Part shown: positions 38,701 to 46,433 of the stretch, piece by piece | Position numbering within the stretch: position 1 is the first letter of the stretch | Layout of the letters: the number at the start of each line of letters is the position of its first letter | Assembly (NCBI RefSeq): GCF_000799165.1 | Contig: NZ_JUGF01000001.1 | Span: forward strand, 558,001-622,000 | Length of the DNA stretch: 64,000 nt | Source: Methylotenera versatilis 7 | GTDB taxonomy: Bacteria; Pseudomonadota; Gammaproteobacteria; Burkholderiales; Methylophilaceae | Direction: 5' to 3' | Position numbers and translations under genes: made by a program | The notes under the pieces: generated by a model | What the model was told of the DNA's origin: nothing | What the model saw: only the letters and a program-made list of their open reading frames with translations | Database searches by the model: none

Positions 38701-39298
38701 CGCGGCAAATATCTTCTACTCTGGTCAGATTTTCACGCGTATCACGCAAGCGCAATTCCGTTTCGCGGCGACGCTCTTTATATTTACTGATACCAGCGGC
38801 TTCTTCTAAAAATACCCGCAACTCTTCAGGCTTAGCCTCTACAATGCGTGAAATCGTGTTTTGACCAATGATTGCATACGCCCGCCCGCCAAGCCCTGTA
38901 CCTAAAAACAAATCAGCCACATCGCGCCTGCGCACAGCAGTGTTGTTAATGTAATAAGTCGAGCCTTTTTCTCGCTCAATTATGCGCTTGACGCTAATTT
39001 CTGCGTATTGGCTCCATTCACCACTTGCACCACCTAGGCTATTATCAAAAATCAGCTCTACACTGGCGCGTGATATGGGTTTTCGATTAGATGAACCATT
39101 GAAAATCACTGCATCCATCGCATCTGCACGCATTTCTTTGGCAGAGGATTCGCCCAGCACCCAGCGCACCGATTCCATGACGTTAGATTTGCCGCAACCA
39201 TTCGGCCCAACAACACCCACGCGCTGACCGTGCAGATGAATGGTGGTTGGGTCTACAAAAGACTTAAAGCCGGCAAGTTTTAAATGAGTTAAACGCAA
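35774..39298 (-). CDS. smc: Chromosome segregation ATPase SMC
   Basis: 1174 residues. Walker A GPNGCGKSN is at residues 31-39, QNTISRIVEAKPEE near 146-160, two long coiled coils (about 170-500 and 660-1010) separated by a hinge (about 510-640), and the C-terminal head has the signature LLSGGEKALTALALVFALF and Walker B FCLMDEVDAPLDDSN. It starts with TTG at 39298; MRLTHLKLAGFKSFVDP is the canonical SMC N-terminus, so this start is secure. Unlike Escherichia coli (MukB), the organism uses SMC/ScpAB. It lies upstream of zipA with 184 bases between. Confidence 0.97.
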   Translation of the reverse strand: MRLTHLKLAGFKSFVDPTTIHLHGQRVGVVGPNGCGKSNVMESVRWVLGESSAKEMRADAMDAVIFNGSSNRKPISRASVELIFDNSLGGASGEWSQYAEISVKRIIEREKGSTYYINNTAVRRRDVADLFLGTGLGGRAYAIIGQNTISRIVEAKPEELRVFLEEAAGISKYKERRRETELRLRDTRENLTRVEDICRELQKQIIKLESQAVVTQQYHALQTAYKLADGQLWLLKKRDASAEWEKTKRQVEKLVNQLEAQMADLRKSEADLEASRQAHYAASEGINTAQAAYYEANAEVSNLENQVRQNTEARERMTQQLQQLAQSLERNAIASSALQESLVQFNNELIAAAALEQQSQQSLDALKLSLPEKQATLKAANAATQKSQQALLDAKQKIQIESSSIHYLEQSVAENMQRIQRFEADFSRLIIPDETQLKNSELALQQAQKNVHDIEQKVQKIVADESALQTTINQLRDQQTQAQRASNQAEAELQTLQKMQQSLNAAGKLDGWLQGHGLKNNARLWQKVKVDDAWNVALEAVLGAKLNALIADKNAINDRPPGFLAMGYKAANATTVEPSTARQHAHLIPLMSTIKACDEDLRPILEDWLAGTYLLATIDEQNSGIKNKAISALKAGETLVNQQGDVFSSHGVVFHGENTQLSGVLERQAQLEQLQSKLPSLQADLQVLNVSLKNAENNLLQARQQQQQESAQLRSATQTQHQLQLELSKLQQVRQTALEREKNIQADIANAKAKLAELMSAKTLKQKGLQALTKNIHVLELVKNNDDAAKKQADQSYFSTRDSIQSAEKKHQEIGFNLKLINNKIIEINNKINVNSEEKIAFELRKSEAEQVLELTPMATLKANLVEAVNRKQLSEAVLAVARNHLVEQEQALQNFERTRMQNEQQLHPLRDALEQSRLNEQQARLGFEQCQAGLMESGQNEQELSVNLAENAKTSDLVRKSNQIQQEIAALGAVNLAAIQELATETERKTYLDSQMQDLQQATETLEDAIRKIDKETREKLMHTFNTVNQNFGELFATLFGGGQARLELLGDEILDTGMQVFAQPPGKKNTTIQLLSGGEKALTALALVFALFRLNPAPFCLMDEVDAPLDDSNTERFCHMVKKMSERTQFLFVSHNKVTMEMAQQLIGVTMQESGVSRIVDVDIEAALSFQS

Positions 39299-39444
39299 AA
39301 GTGAGTATGGTAGTCTAGATTAAATAGTTTGGTTTTATTAGGGTATTAACTTGTTTATACGTGTTTTACTTTATATGTTTAACTATATGTATGTTTTTTA
39401 GGAAGCCTTTTATAATAGCGTTATTATTTGATAGGAATGCCATT

Positions 39445-39909
39445 ATGTCTAGCACTGCGTTGCACGAAAACGTCACCATATTGGGCGATTTAAGCGCTCT
39501 ACCCTCTAAAACACTCGAAACATTTCCCAACCCTAACCCCAATCGTGATTTTCATATTCATATGGAAATCCCCGAGTTTACTTGCCTTTGCCCAAAAACA
39601 GGTCAGCCGGATTTTGCAGTTATTGATTTGGATTACATTCCAGATCAACTTTGTGTTGAGTTAAAAAGCTTAAAACTTTATATCGTTTCATTTCGCAACG
39701 AAGGCTGTTTTCATGAAGCCGTGACCAATCGCATCTTAGATGACTTAGTGGCAGCCACGCAGCCAAAATTCATGCGAGTCACCGCCAAATTTTATGTGCG
39801 TGGTGGCATATTTACTAACGTAGTTGCAGAACATCGCAAAACTGATTGGCAACCTTTAGCTAAAGTTGACTTATTGCAATTCGAATCACAAAGCAATACA
39901 CGCGGTTAA
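39445..39909 (+). CDS. queF: NADPH-dependent 7-cyano-7-deazaguanine reductase QueF (short type)
   Basis: 154 residues from ATG 39445, preceded by AGGAA; a longer upstream frame adds 28 residues unlike the family. Catalytic Cys49 is in [12 protein letters not shown], and the family motif [20 protein letters not shown] (about 72-91) is intact. It reduces preQ0 to preQ1 in queuosine biosynthesis for tRNA. It belongs to the single-domain YkvM class, not the two-domain Escherichia coli type. No preQ1 riboswitch was recognised upstream. It is divergent from smc. Confidence 0.96.
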   Translation: MSSTALHENVTILGDLSALPSKTLETFPNPNPNRDFHIHMEIPEFTCLCPKTGQPDFAVIDLDYIPDQLCVELKSLKLYIVSFRNEGCFHEAVTNRILDDLVAATQPKFMRVTAKFYVRGGIFTNVVAEHRKTDWQPLAKVDLLQFESQSNTRG

Positions 39910-39932
39910 TTACACTTTAGGACAAAAATGCG

Positions 39933-39961
39933 TTGACAATTAACCTGCCCATCTTTAATAT
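39933..39961 (+). promoter_or_regulatory. Strong sigma-70 promoter for the tRNA genes
   Basis: TTGACA (39933-39938), 17 bases, TAATAT (39956-39961), then a GC-rich discriminator GGCGCC. This is the form expected for a stable-RNA promoter under stringent control. The tRNA-Ala begins 65 bases downstream of the -10 box. Confidence 0.85.
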
Positions 39962-40025
39962 GGCGCCTTCGTTGAGTTGCAGCTTAAATCAAAGTCAACT
40001 CAACTGCTGTAGTAAGTGGATTTTT

Positions 40026-40101
<76 letters not shown>

Positions 40102-40199
40102 AATGCTTGATTAAATGTAGTTAAAAAGATAAATATCATTTAAGAAATTTGTCGTTTTGTAGTAAACTACCGTTGCAGTAAAAAGCAGTAAATTCTTAG

Positions 40200-40275
40200 G
40201 TCCCCATCGTCTAGAGGCCTAGGACACCTCCCTTTCACGGAGGCGACCGGGGTTCGAATCCCCGTGGGGACGCCA
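40200..40275 (+). tRNA. tRNA-Glu (anticodon TTC)
   Basis: 76 bases with encoded CCA. Acceptor arms GTCCCCA and TGGGGAC, anticodon stem CCTCC/GGAGG with loop CTTTCAC, T-loop GTTCGAATC. It is 98 bases after tRNA-Ala and probably co-transcribed. Confidence 0.97.
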
Positions 40276-40363
40276 GCTTTATTGTTGGCATATAATAAGT
40301 GTTTAATCTAATACTTATTTCACGTTAGCAAATCACCTTTGCCACCTCTTTAATTTCTAAGCG

Positions 40364-40588
40364 TTAATCAACCAAAGCTTCAAAGATACAAATACTTTCT
40401 GCTACATTGAAACTCACTTTCAAATGAGCATTTTTAGCCAGCATTTTAATCATTAAAATCAGCTCATTATGATTGCTAGCACCATGCGAAAAACTATCGC
40501 AATACGAAGAATAAAATCCGTGTTTTTTAACCTCACTGACTATATGTGAGATATCTACATGCGCTGTTTGCTTGGGCATTTTAGTCAT
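40364..40588 (-). CDS. Small hypothetical protein at the end of the secretion operon
   Basis: 74 residues, no family recognised. It starts 12 bases after the last pseudopilin gene, in the same direction, so it is probably the last gene of the long secretion operon. It has no signal peptide or membrane helix. Histidines and cysteines cluster in the first half (HGFYSSYCDSFSHGASNH). It could be a cytosolic regulator or a fortuitous frame. Confidence 0.45.
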   Translation of the reverse strand: MTKMPKQTAHVDISHIVSEVKKHGFYSSYCDSFSHGASNHNELILMIKMLAKNAHLKVSFNVAESICIFEALVD

Positions 40589-40600
40589 ATACGATACCCA

Positions 40601-41089
40601 TCATCTACTGTTGACTGGCGATTCAACATAAGCAAAATACCACTCACCGTAATATTTCTTATTTTCAAAATGTTGATAAGCCGGCCTAAATCCTTTAGTT
40701 TTATAAGGTGCATCCGCCGATAAGCTATAAACACCCATGATTCCCCCACTCGGCGCTTCTAAAATCCCCCAGCCCTCTCGTTGCGTGATTGGGTCTAGAT
40801 AAATTTTACGCAAATACCGTTTAGGCACTGGGAAGCGGTTGTCTTTCAGCAACGCTTCCAAATTAGGTGGGTACTCTTTTACTACACCGGGTGTTTGATT
40901 GTAATAATTACCTATGCCCTTTCTAATCACCTCACCTACTTTTAGTAACTCTTGCTCCCTTTCCCGTTTTCTGGCGTCACTCCATTTCGTGCTGGCTTGC
41001 GTTAATGCAAAGCCAGCAATCACAATCAACACCAGCAAGCCAAGCAATATGAATCCGGCTTGTTTTGACGTATTTTTACCAGTCGGCAT
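40601..41089 (-). CDS. Pseudopilin-like protein lacking Glu5 (possible tip subunit)
   Basis: 162 residues from ATG 41089, which has GGGAG five bases upstream; longer frames overlap the previous gene. The prepilin-type site is QAG|FILLGLLVLIVIAGFALTQ (near residue 11), but position +5 of the mature protein is Gly, not the conserved Glu. Only the tip pseudopilin GspK and some minor pilins share this absence. The rest contains YPPNLEALLKDNRFPVPKRY and YLDPITQREGW, typical of pseudopilin C-domains. It overlaps the previous pseudopilin gene by 14 bases. It may cap the pseudopilus, though it is much smaller than GspK. Confidence 0.75.
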   Translation of the reverse strand: MPTGKNTSKQAGFILLGLLVLIVIAGFALTQASTKWSDARKREREQELLKVGEVIRKGIGNYYNQTPGVVKEYPPNLEALLKDNRFPVPKRYLRKIYLDPITQREGWGILEAPSGGIMGVYSLSADAPYKTKGFRPAYQHFENKKYYGEWYFAYVESPVNSR

Positions 41090-41483
41090 ATTGGCTCCCA
41101 TCGGATGCAACTTCTGTCGCACCGCTATAGACATCATAAAGCGCGCCTTTTGCTTCCACATCAGTCGGCGGCACGAGTATCCAAGTAGCCGTACTTTCAG
41201 TGATAGGATCTTCAGGAATAGTACGAAGATATTTAAACTGTACTAATTCCTCCAGTGATTCCGGATATACATTTTTGTCACTATAAAATTTATCAATCGC
41301 ATCGCGCATAATGATTAGATCGTGTTTCAGTGTTGTTTCTTTAGATTGGCTAATGACATCAAAATATCTAGGCGCGACAAGACTTAGTAGCGTGGCAATA
41401 ATGGCCAGAACGACCAATATCTCGATTAGGGTAAAGCCTTTTTTAAAGGCATCATTTTTTAACGTACTTTTTTTCATTACCAT
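41076..41483 (-). CDS. Pseudopilin (GspG-like)
   Basis: 135 residues. Processing site KKG|FTLIEILVVLAIIATLLSLV with Glu at +5 intact, then an amphipathic helix and a short C-domain with VYPESLEELVQFKYLRTIPEDPIT, as in GspG-like proteins. Its end, with conserved Tyr and Trp (YADW), resembles the preceding pseudopilin's (YSEW). It overlaps the previous gene by 7 bases. It is probably a minor subunit of the pseudopilus. Confidence 0.85.
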   Translation of the reverse strand: MVMKKSTLKNDAFKKGFTLIEILVVLAIIATLLSLVAPRYFDVISQSKETTLKHDLIIMRDAIDKFYSDKNVYPESLEELVQFKYLRTIPEDPITESTATWILVPPTDVEAKGALYDVYSGATEVASDGSQYADW

Positions 41484-41962
41484 TCGCTATACGGCTGTTG
41501 ATTAATGCCAACTTCATTAGAGAGTGAATGTACGTCATACACATCCTCCCCCGCTTCTGGCGTTTCAAAGGAACTCCGATAACTGCGCTGCGCCCATGTT
41601 TCTGCTGCCGATAATTCAGCATCTGTTGCAAACGGATCTCGCGGAATACTACGCATAAAGTAAATCTTACGTTTTTTCGGATCCTGCATATTTTCAACAC
41701 CGATGACTAATAGCTGTAATGATTCGGGATAACCTGAATCATCAGCGGACTTTTTGATTAAGCCATCATCTGATGCCTGCTTGTACGCATCAATTGCATC
41801 CCGTATTTGCCACAATGATTTTTTAAGCTCCTGCTCTTTGTTACGTTTAGCGGTTAGTTGCATCAGTGGTGCTGCGGCAGAGATCAACATGGCTAACAAA
41901 ACCAATGAAACCAGCAATTCGATTAATGTAAATCCAGCATGTTTTTTGGCTTGCATGCGCAC
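41477..41962 (-). CDS. Pseudopilin (type II secretion family)
   Basis: 161 residues. The prepilin site HAG|FTLIELLVSLVLLAMLISAA with Glu at +5 is followed by a helix with RNKEQELKKSLWQIRDAIDAYKQA and a C-domain with DDSGYPESLQLLV and YFMRSIPRDPF. The last residues are PYSEW. It directly follows the secretin gene and overlaps the next pseudopilin, so the three form a cassette of minor pseudopilins. Confidence 0.85.
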   Translation of the reverse strand: MRMQAKKHAGFTLIELLVSLVLLAMLISAAAPLMQLTAKRNKEQELKKSLWQIRDAIDAYKQASDDGLIKKSADDSGYPESLQLLVIGVENMQDPKKRKIYFMRSIPRDPFATDAELSAAETWAQRSYRSSFETPEAGEDVYDVHSLSNEVGINQQPYSEW

Positions 41963-43963
41963 TTAAGGATTCTCTCTTAATTTGTTGGAGTCTTCAGATT
42001 CAACACTAGGTTGCATTATCTGATCGGCAAAACCTTGGTCCATTTGACTACGTTCATTTTGTATACTTTGTGGCGTTTTTACTGGCGCTTCAACTGGCCG
42101 GCTATTTACTGGTGCAATAGCTTCAGCTTGTCTGCCGCCGCGACCACTTACGGCGTGATTGATGCCTGATGGGAATATGGTGTAAACAGCATTTGCAGGC
42201 GCAATATTATGCAAAATGCGTGGGGTAATGAGTAAGACTATTTCGTTCTTGCGCTTATCGTTATTTTTATCCGTAAACAGCCTGCCGATAAATGGCAATT
42301 TAGATAAACCAGGCACTTTATTGGAAATATTCTGACTGTCGTCCCTGAACAAGCCTGCCAGTATCTGGGTTTCGCCATTTTTCAATTGCAGTGTTGTATT
42401 AGCGTTGCGGCTACCGATGGTGTAAGCCAATACGCCGGAATCTGTTCTTACCTGATCGGTTACATTACTGACTTCCAAACCGACCTTAATACTGACTTGA
42501 TCCTGTAATAAAATCGTTGGCTCAACATCAAGCTTGATACCGACATCGATATAACTCACTGTCTGCGAAACGAAGCCTGTTGCGTTGGCTACGCTGGTTA
42601 GAACCGGTATTTTATCTCCAACATGAATCTTGGCTTTTATGCGATTTTTTACACGAATCTGTGGATTAGCCAGCAGGTTGGTATCGGTATCCTGTTGTAA
42701 TAAATTCAATACCAACGCGGGATCGCTAATGGTAAATACACCAAGACCAGAGTTAAAGTTTTTCAGCTGTGCGATTGTTAATCTGCCAGGAGTTGGCGTT
42801 GTCACACCATTCGCAGTTGAGTTACCTTGTACACCGAGGCTGATTTGCGATGGATAACGTACACCGATATTTTCTAGACTTTTCCGATTTACCTCCATCA
42901 CTTCAACTTCAAGCATGACTTCAGGTTCAATCATATCTTGTGAGGCAATCAATTTCTCAGCAATCTGAATCGCTTCTGCAGTGTCTCGCATCACCAATGT
43001 ATTCAATTTTTCGTCGATATAAATATCTTTGGACTTAACAACAGTTTTAATCATATTCATGGCGCGCTTGGCATCCATGCTATTCAAATAAAAACTGCGT
43101 ACGAATAGCTCTTGATACTCCTGGCTACGGCTCACTGGGTAGATAAGCAAAGTATTGTCGTTTAATATTTTCTTGCTTAATTGATTCGTGGTTAAGATGA
43201 CTTGAATAGCATCTTCAATTGAAATATTACGCACAAAAATACTGGTTCTTTGGTCTTCACGTAGCTCTTGGTCATACGAAAAATTGATATTGGCCGCCCT
43301 GCCAATAAATTCGAATACTGACTTAATCGGCACATTCTTGAACTCAAGTGTGATTGGTTTTTTGAAAGCAGATTTAATTTGTGGCACTGCATTTATTTTG
43401 GCGATGCGTCTATTTTCTATCTTCTCGAACAATGCTCTGGCAGATTCTTGATTAGCGTTTTCTGCCAAGATTCCCCTCAACAAATTTTGGGCCGTATCAT
43501 CGTCATTCTGATCAAAAGCAGTTTGCGCGTTCGTCAGCATCATGGCATGGTTCTGTGCAAGGTTGAGTTTAAGCAGCCCATCCTCTGCGCGCCGATTATC
43601 AGGGCTTAAACCTAGCACTTTCCTGTAATTCAATTCGGCTTCGGCAAATAAGCCTTGCTGTAATTGGGCATCCGCTTGCTTGAGTAAAGCTGCCATTTGC
43701 AGATCCTGTTGTATCTTTAACGTGCTGCGATACTGAGGATTATCTGGATACATTTCAGTCAATTGCTTTAGCTTACTGATACCAGCTTCAGACTCTCCGC
43801 TACTAATTAACTGTCTGGCGGACTCATAGGCTGCGCTCCCCTGAATGAAGCTTTCCTGTTGATTATTCAATGTCGTACAACTCGACATCAACATCGCAGA
43901 GAGCAAAAATGAAGCTTGATTCCTAGCCACTGTTTTGAAATTTTGAAATAAATATAAACTCAA
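41963..43963 (-). CDS. Secretin (GspD/PilQ family) with N-terminal TPR region
   Basis: 666 residues; the outer-membrane gate of the type II-like machine. A signal sequence with lipobox MSSC (near residue 28) is followed by a TPR-like region (about 35-195, with YRKVLGLSPDNRRAEDGLLKL), an STN domain (ITLEFKNVPIKSVFEFIGRAANI), N-domains and the secretin core ending with LSKLPFIGRLFTDKNNDKRKNEIVLLITPRI, the family signature. A Pro/Gln/Glu-rich tail of about 55 residues follows. The TPR plus STN layout is nearer to hybrid pilus/type II secretins than to classical GspD. It overlaps the PilP-like gene by 4 bases. Confidence 0.9.
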   Translation of the reverse strand: MSLYLFQNFKTVARNQASFLLSAMLMSSCTTLNNQQESFIQGSAAYESARQLISSGESEAGISKLKQLTEMYPDNPQYRSTLKIQQDLQMAALLKQADAQLQQGLFAEAELNYRKVLGLSPDNRRAEDGLLKLNLAQNHAMMLTNAQTAFDQNDDDTAQNLLRGILAENANQESARALFEKIENRRIAKINAVPQIKSAFKKPITLEFKNVPIKSVFEFIGRAANINFSYDQELREDQRTSIFVRNISIEDAIQVILTTNQLSKKILNDNTLLIYPVSRSQEYQELFVRSFYLNSMDAKRAMNMIKTVVKSKDIYIDEKLNTLVMRDTAEAIQIAEKLIASQDMIEPEVMLEVEVMEVNRKSLENIGVRYPSQISLGVQGNSTANGVTTPTPGRLTIAQLKNFNSGLGVFTISDPALVLNLLQQDTDTNLLANPQIRVKNRIKAKIHVGDKIPVLTSVANATGFVSQTVSYIDVGIKLDVEPTILLQDQVSIKVGLEVSNVTDQVRTDSGVLAYTIGSRNANTTLQLKNGETQILAGLFRDDSQNISNKVPGLSKLPFIGRLFTDKNNDKRKNEIVLLITPRILHNIAPANAVYTIFPSGINHAVSGRGGRQAEAIAPVNSRPVEAPVKTPQSIQNERSQMDQGFADQIMQPSVESEDSNKLRENP

Positions 43964-44469
43964 CTTAATGCTCCAATTTGCAACTGCATATCAATTTTTA
44001 ACGGTAAATATCTGATTGTCATCATGGGCGGGACAATAGATTTCACTTGCCAAACCTCTTCTAGAATGTCGCCCGTCACAACAGAGTAATTTTTCTGTGC
44101 ATCCATTAAAAACACGATTATCTTTCCGTCATCTACCAATTTCCCCGCAAAGATAAAAGGGTTGGCTGGCGGCACTTCTATTGGTGCGTCTACATTTTGC
44201 TGTTGCAATTCGGCATCAGAAATATATGCGGTAAAAATATTTTTTGGCTCATCAGTCAATTGGGCCCTGAGTAATTGCGATGAGATTTGTTTCTCTTGTT
44301 GAGGCCTTTTACTGATTTCAGCTCTATTCATATGTTTAGATTCAGCACGTGCCAGCACAACCACGTCATCAGTCTGATTAGCATCGTCATCTTGCTGTGC
44401 AACATTAAAACTAGCTGCCAGCGTTAATAGCAACAGTATCCAAAGCATGTTTTTCTTTATCATTTGCAT
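43960..44469 (-). CDS. PilP/GspC-like inner-membrane linker
   Basis: 169 residues from ATG 44469. An N-terminal membrane helix (about 7-25), a disordered charged region (about 26-95) and a small beta-domain beginning NPFIFAGKLVDDGKIIVFLMD, with VVTGDILEEVWQVKSI, similar to the HR/PilP domain that touches the secretin. It is located directly before the secretin gene. It probably joins the inner-membrane platform to the secretin. Whether to call it GspC or PilP cannot be decided from sequence alone. Confidence 0.7.
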   Translation of the reverse strand: MQMIKKNMLWILLLLTLAASFNVAQQDDDANQTDDVVVLARAESKHMNRAEISKRPQQEKQISSQLLRAQLTDEPKNIFTAYISDAELQQQNVDAPIEVPPANPFIFAGKLVDDGKIIVFLMDAQKNYSVVTGDILEEVWQVKSIVPPMMTIRYLPLKIDMQLQIGALS

Positions 44470-44473
44470 TGAA

Positions 44474-45031
44474 TTAACGCTCACTTTTACGAACGTACAA
44501 GTTGAACTGGATATGGGCATCAATTAAATCGCTGCCAATATCCTCTCGCTTTAATTTAATATCCGTCAGCGCCACAGTTGGCAATGCATTCAGCACACTA
44601 TTAAGAAACTGACGAATTTGGATATAACTGCCTTGCGTTGGAAATTTAATTTGATATTTAATCAACGAGGTCGAATATGACTGTGCAACATAATCAACCT
44701 TATCCGTAGCCAGGCCAACTTCAGTTGCAGCATGCAATATCTGCGTTATTCTTTTGTTTGCATCACCTTGTAACGGCGTTACAGCATTCAACTTAGCAAT
44801 CACATCAAATTGGTTATCTGGTTTAGCATCAGCTTGTCCCGCAGCAGTCTTGGCTTGTAATTCAGCGAGTCTAGTAACGAGCCCATCCATTTTTTTAGCA
44901 TTGGGAAACGCAATGAATAACAGCAATAAAATGCTAATTGCAATGAAGCTTAAGCCCATTGCGCCCTGCCAGCCCAATTGCCGCAATTTATAATGCAGTT
45001 TTGAATATTTACCAAAAATCGGTTTTACCAT
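44474..45031 (-). CDS. PilO/GspM-like inner-membrane protein
   Basis: 185 residues with a membrane helix (about 23-42) and a periplasmic domain: coiled coil then a ferredoxin-like fold (LIKYQIKFPTQGSYIQIRQFLNSVLNALPTVALTDIKLKRED). It is an assembly-platform subunit partnering with the PilN-like protein, whose gene it overlaps by 7 bases. Confidence 0.8.
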   Translation of the reverse strand: MVKPIFGKYSKLHYKLRQLGWQGAMGLSFIAISILLLLFIAFPNAKKMDGLVTRLAELQAKTAAGQADAKPDNQFDVIAKLNAVTPLQGDANKRITQILHAATEVGLATDKVDYVAQSYSTSLIKYQIKFPTQGSYIQIRQFLNSVLNALPTVALTDIKLKREDIGSDLIDAHIQFNLYVRKSER

Positions 45032-45546
45032 CGCGCTTCCACCACAAAATGTACTGCAGGCTGCCCATTAATATCAGCGCTTTGCTGGGTAACCAACGTC
45101 ACACTTGTCAGCATTTTTTGTTGTGATAAGTCGTCGACGTAGCGCATCATACTGTCAACATCCATCGCTACTGCATTCATGCGTAAAGCTTGTTTTTTAG
45201 TATTTGGTTCCACTGACATCAGCTTTACATCTGCCCTATCTGTCGCCTCTAATGTCTTGAATATGGGTGCCCAAGGCATCACGATTTCTGATATCGCCGC
45301 ATTCACGGCAACAGCTTCATCACGTGCTTGTATATATTCTTTGCTGTTCACTTTAAGTAATGGGCGTTGATTTTTTGAGTGCATCAACTGCTCAATATCC
45401 GCTTCTAAACGCTGTGTTTTACTGGATATCTGCTGAAAATAAAAAATAGATCCCGCTAACATCAATGCACCCGTAATCAACAGGAACATTGCTGATGAAG
45501 TGTGTGTTTTTGCAGTTAAAGCATGATTTAATTGAATGGTTCTCAT
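45025..45546 (-). CDS. PilN/GspL-C-like inner-membrane protein
   Basis: 173 residues from ATG 45546. A short basic N-terminus (MRTIQLNHAL) is followed by a membrane helix (about 21-40), a coiled coil and a C-terminal ferredoxin-like domain (VKLMSVEPNTKKQALRMNAVAMDVDSMMRYVDDL). The N-terminal peptide would bind the PilM-like protein encoded 2 bases upstream, as in pilus PilN. It forms the assembly platform with the PilO-like protein. Confidence 0.78.
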   Translation of the reverse strand: MRTIQLNHALTAKTHTSSAMFLLITGALMLAGSIFYFQQISSKTQRLEADIEQLMHSKNQRPLLKVNSKEYIQARDEAVAVNAAISEIVMPWAPIFKTLEATDRADVKLMSVEPNTKKQALRMNAVAMDVDSMMRYVDDLSQQKMLTSVTLVTQQSADINGQPAVHFVVEARW

Positions 45547-45548
45547 CT

Positions 45549-46433
45549 TTAAACTCGCGCTTCCAGCCATTTATTGACACTTTTCTCCGACGAGTTCGCT
45601 GCACTCTCAAAACCATTTGATTGAATGTTAATGGTTGGAAAATTCGCAATCTTAGGAATAGGACTAACACCTGCTTCTGCCTGATATATAACGACTGGCA
45701 GTGCAGAACTGACACTGAAATTTACAATTTCTCGCTGTATTAAGGTATTAATTTGTCCGCTTAAATCCATTTCTACAGCGACATTTTTCACAAAGCGCCA
45801 ACCGCCATTTTCGATTAATGCGAAACATAGGCGCTCGGACTCAACCACCACAAACCAGAAATCAGGATGGACTTTCTGCTGCTTGATTTGCTGTATGCTT
45901 TGATTGATAGCCACCATCAAATAAGGTGAAATACTGTTCACTTTTATATTGGCCGCTGCCAGAACTTCGTGCAGCGCAATTAATAATACGGAGTCTATAC
46001 CGCTGGCAATGGCTGGCTGACCAAAATCAGGCTCGCTCATCTGCAAATTCCAAGTCTTAACCATATCGCCAAATAGGGCATTAAACCGATAGCGCATGAA
46101 AGCCTGACGTTCACTTTCCACCGCCAATTCAACACTCCACGGAATAATGGCGTATCGTGCAAAATGACTGGATATAATTACGTTAGCGCTAATGCCTTGC
46201 TTAACAGTGTCTTGCCATTGATTGCTGTCAAAAGCATTCGCCAGATGGCTTTTTAATGCATCCCATTGATTGGATTTTTCAGATAAATCTACGCTTAACA
46301 CTTGTTGCCGAATAATATGCTGCTTGAACTTAACACTGAATTTGCGTTTTAAGTGCGTCAATAAAATGTAGTCTGGATGAACAAAAATACGCAGCTCATC
46401 ACTCACCAAAGACCTAAGCCAACGAAGTAACAC
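45549..46433 (-). CDS. PilM-like actin-fold cytoplasmic protein
   Basis: 294 residues from GTG 46433, which has AGGAGA seven bases upstream; the gene overlaps gspE by 20 bases. The protein is soluble. Segments such as VIISSHFARYAIIPWSVEL and ALHEVLAAANIKVNSISPYLMVAINQ fit the PilM/GspL-cytoplasmic actin-like fold in diverged form, and nucleotide-binding loops are degenerate. It probably docks the ATPase to the PilN/PilO platform. Having PilM and PilN as separate proteins rather than one GspL is the pilus-like arrangement. Confidence 0.7.
   Translation of the reverse strand: MLLRWLRSLVSDELRIFVHPDYILLTHLKRKFSVKFKQHIIRQQVLSVDLSEKSNQWDALKSHLANAFDSNQWQDTVKQGISANVIISSHFARYAIIPWSVELAVESERQAFMRYRFNALFGDMVKTWNLQMSEPDFGQPAIASGIDSVLLIALHEVLAAANIKVNSISPYLMVAINQSIQQIKQQKVHPDFWFVVVESERLCFALIENGGWRFVKNVAVEMDLSGQINTLIQREIVNFSVSSALPVVIYQAEAGVSPIPKIANFPTINIQSNGFESAANSSEKSVNKWLEARV

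Noticed and set aside
39338-39350. TTAGGGTATTAAC near smc
   Set aside because: It matches the island repeat core but lacks the flanking blocks and paired arms, so it is probably chance.
39299-39444. preQ1 riboswitch before queF
   Set aside because: No preQ1 pseudoknot consensus with its A-rich tail could be found.
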